Shown here: positions 48,000 to 49,250 of the stretch, piece after piece
Numbering within the stretch: the stretch's first letter is position 1
Layout: the number at the start of each line of letters is the position of its first letter
From: Blastococcus sp. TF02A-26
GTDB lineage: Bacteria; Actinomycetota; Actinomycetes; Mycobacteriales; Geodermatophilaceae
Direction of reading: 5' to 3'
DNA length: 49,250 bases
Assembly (NCBI RefSeq): GCF_003319125.1
Contig: NZ_QOHG01000028.1
Span: 1 to 49,250, forward strand
Translations under genes and position numbers: made by a program
Notes under the pieces: generated by a model
Told to the model about the DNA's origin: nothing
What the model saw: the letters and a program-made list of their open reading frames with translations, nothing else
Databases searched by the model: none

Positions 48000-49079
48000 G
48001 TGCAGCTGGAGAACTCGTTCACCGTCCCGGTCCCCATCGACGAGGCCTGGCGGGTGCTGCTGGACATCGAGCGGATCGCCCCCTGCATGCCGGGAGCGGC
48101 GCTGGACTCGGTGACCGGTGACGACTTCACCGGCCGGGTCAAGGTCAAGCTCGGGCCGATCAACCTGACCTACCAGGGCAAGGCCTCGTTCGTGGAGAAG
48201 GACGAGGCGGCGCACCGGGCAGTGATCGACGCGCGCGGCAAGGACCAGCGTGGCAACGGCACCGCCGCCGCCGTCGTCACCGCGACGCTCGCCGCCGAGG
48301 GCGACGTCACGCGGGTCGACGTCCTCACCGACCTGAACATCACCGGCCGCCCGGCGCAGTTCGGCCGCGGCGTGATGACCGACGTCGGCAACAAGCTGCT
48401 CGGCCAGTTCGCCGACAAGCTGGCCGCCCAGCTCGGCGAGGGCGACGCCCAGGGCGACGCGGAGCGCAGCGCCGCCGCGAAGGCGGCGTCGACGGTGACC
48501 GGTGTCGTCGAGGAGGTCGCGGCCTCGGTGGAGCAGACGCCGGGGGACAACGCGGCCGCCGAGACCGCCCGCAAGGCGGGGACGGCGGCGAAGAAGACCG
48601 CCGCTGCCGCGACCGACGCCGCGGGCGGTGGCGGCAAGGCCCCCGCCAAGAAGGCGCCGGCGAAGAAGGCTGCTCTCGCCGCGACCGACCAGGCCCCGGC
48701 GGCGACCGACACCGCGCCGGCCGCGACCGACACCGCTCCGGCGGCCACCGGCGGCGAGCCGGCCGGGACGCCCGTCGCGGCCGACAGCCCGCCCTCGGAC
48801 GCGACGCTGGCCGACCGGGTGCCCGGTGCCTCCGACGTGCCCGCCCGGCCGAGCTCGCCGCCGTCGGCCCCCAAGGCCCCGCCGACGCGTCCGGCCACCG
48901 GCGGGCCGGCGAAGAGCTCCCCGGCCACCATGCGCCCGCCCGTCGCCGAGCCCGAGCCGATCGACCTGCTCGAGGTCGCCGGCGGCGCGGCGCTGACCCG
49001 CTACGCCAAGCCGCTGGCCGGCGTGGCCGCGGTGCTGTTCGTGATCACGCTGGTCGTCCGCCGGCGCCGCCGCCGCTGA
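48000..49079 (+). CDS. CoxG-like SRPBCC protein with C-terminal membrane anchor
   Basis: A 359-residue protein starting at the GTG at 48000. Residues 1-150 are the CoxG SRPBCC domain (ENSFTVPVPIDEAWRVLLDI, ERIAPCMPGAALDSVTGDDF, TDLNITGRPAQFGRGVMTDV). A 180-residue linker rich in Ala, Lys and Pro follows, with repeats such as KAPAKKAPAKKA and PAATDTAPAATDTA. The last 25 residues form a membrane helix (LAGVAAVLFVITLVVRR) with a basic end. CoxG is thought to recruit CO dehydrogenase to the membrane, consistent with this layout. Confidence 0.93.
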   Translation: MQLENSFTVPVPIDEAWRVLLDIERIAPCMPGAALDSVTGDDFTGRVKVKLGPINLTYQGKASFVEKDEAAHRAVIDARGKDQRGNGTAAAVVTATLAAEGDVTRVDVLTDLNITGRPAQFGRGVMTDVGNKLLGQFADKLAAQLGEGDAQGDAERSAAAKAASTVTGVVEEVAASVEQTPGDNAAAETARKAGTAAKKTAAAATDAAGGGGKAPAKKAPAKKAALAATDQAPAATDTAPAATDTAPAATGGEPAGTPVAADSPPSDATLADRVPGASDVPARPSSPPSAPKAPPTRPATGGPAKSSPATMRPPVAEPEPIDLLEVAGGAALTRYAKPLAGVAAVLFVITLVVRRRRRR

Positions 49080-49085
49080 GCCGTC

Positions 49086-49124
49086 GGAGTCGCAGGGTGA
49101 CGGACGGCGTCACCCTGCGACTCC
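49086..49124. terminator. GGAGTCGC-type hairpin after coxG
   Basis: Perfect 17-bp arms (49086-49102 and 49108-49124) around GACGG. The arm begins GGAGTCGC but the inner half differs from the other family members. It lies six bases after the coxG stop and abuts the end of the transposase gene. Confidence 0.85.
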
Positions 49125-49125
49125 G

Positions 49126-49250
49126 CTAGCTGTACTGCCCGGACAGGTTGGTCAATCGAGTGATGGGCGGTCGGTTCTCCGTCGCGGTGTGGGGCCGGTG
49201 ATGGTTGTACTCGTGGAGCCAGCCCGGCAGTGCTTTGCGGCGGGCTGATT
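49126..49250 (-). CDS. IS481-like transposase, C-terminal fragment cut by window edge
   Basis: A minus-strand frame read from the window edge to the stop at 49126-49128 gives about 40 residues: RRKALPGWLHEYNHHRPH, then TATENRPPITRLTNLSGQYS. This is the C-terminus of DDE transposases of the IS481/IS3 type (WLxxYNxxRPHxxxxxxPPxxRLxNL). The rest of the element lies beyond the window. Whether the gene is intact cannot be judged. The TGTACTGCCCGG at 49131 could be part of its terminal repeat. Confidence 0.85.
   Translation of the reverse strand, partial: SARRKALPGWLHEYNHHRPHTATENRPPITRLTNLSGQYS

Overview
The window reads as one contiguous piece of a chromosome from a very GC-rich, GTG-start-rich Gram-positive actinobacterium. 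The mixture of a mycofactocin locus, NDMA-type alcohol dehydrogenases, a form II carbon-monoxide-dehydrogenase-like operon and DUF222/HNH genes points to the Geodermatophilaceae (Blastococcus, Geodermatophilus, Modestobacter type). This placement is inferred from gene content, not from a marker gene. No tRNA, rRNA or CRISPR array was recognised.

Layout. 1-2.2 kb: the 3' end of a DUF222/HNH endonuclease gene, a 6-bp tandem repeat, and a DUF2786 gene. 2.3-8.5 kb: a molybdenum block with a helix-turn-helix/TOBE regulator, modABC, a MocA-like nucleotidyltransferase and moaE on the plus strand, then moaA-moaD on the minus strand. 8.6-15.7 kb: ordinary genes (MFS exporter, aldo/keto reductase, lipoprotein, DUF3097, PRC-barrel stress protein, M18 aminopeptidase). 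15.8-19.7 kb: a MoxR ATPase, VWA protein, XdhC and MOSC protein, which are accessory factors of the CoxD/CoxE/CoxF type. 19.8-21.3 kb: two tandem paralogous lipoproteins. 21.4-28.4 kb: two NDMA-type alcohol dehydrogenases flanking a MoxR-VWA fusion protein, a GAF-LuxR regulator and an acyl-CoA ligase. 28.5-32 kb: FAD monooxygenase, small acidic protein, SRPBCC protein and a cysteine-desulfurase-like protein.

32-41.2 kb: the mycofactocin locus, mftR (minus), mftA, mftB, mftC, a mycofactocin-coupled SDR, then mftE and mftF. It is interrupted by a flavin-reductase-like gene, a Bcr/CflA exporter, an iron-siderophore binding lipoprotein with an IdeR-like box, and an isochorismatase-type hydrolase. 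No mftD or mftG is present in the window. 41.3-43.9 kb: a GAF-type activator and an MFS exporter. 44-49.1 kb: a coxS-coxL-coxM-coxG operon with the form II motif AYRGAGR. The window ends inside an IS481-like transposase gene.

How it works together (inference). Molybdate uptake and cofactor genes at the left, and XdhC/MoxR/VWA maturation factors in the middle, would serve the molybdenum hydroxylase encoded at the right. The mycofactocin genes would supply the redox cofactor used by the two NDMA-type alcohol dehydrogenases and the coupled SDR, while the acyl-CoA ligase could take the resulting acids onward. Many gene ends carry long, near-perfect GC-rich hairpins; four of them share the arm sequence GGAGTCGC, which looks like a genome-specific terminator family.
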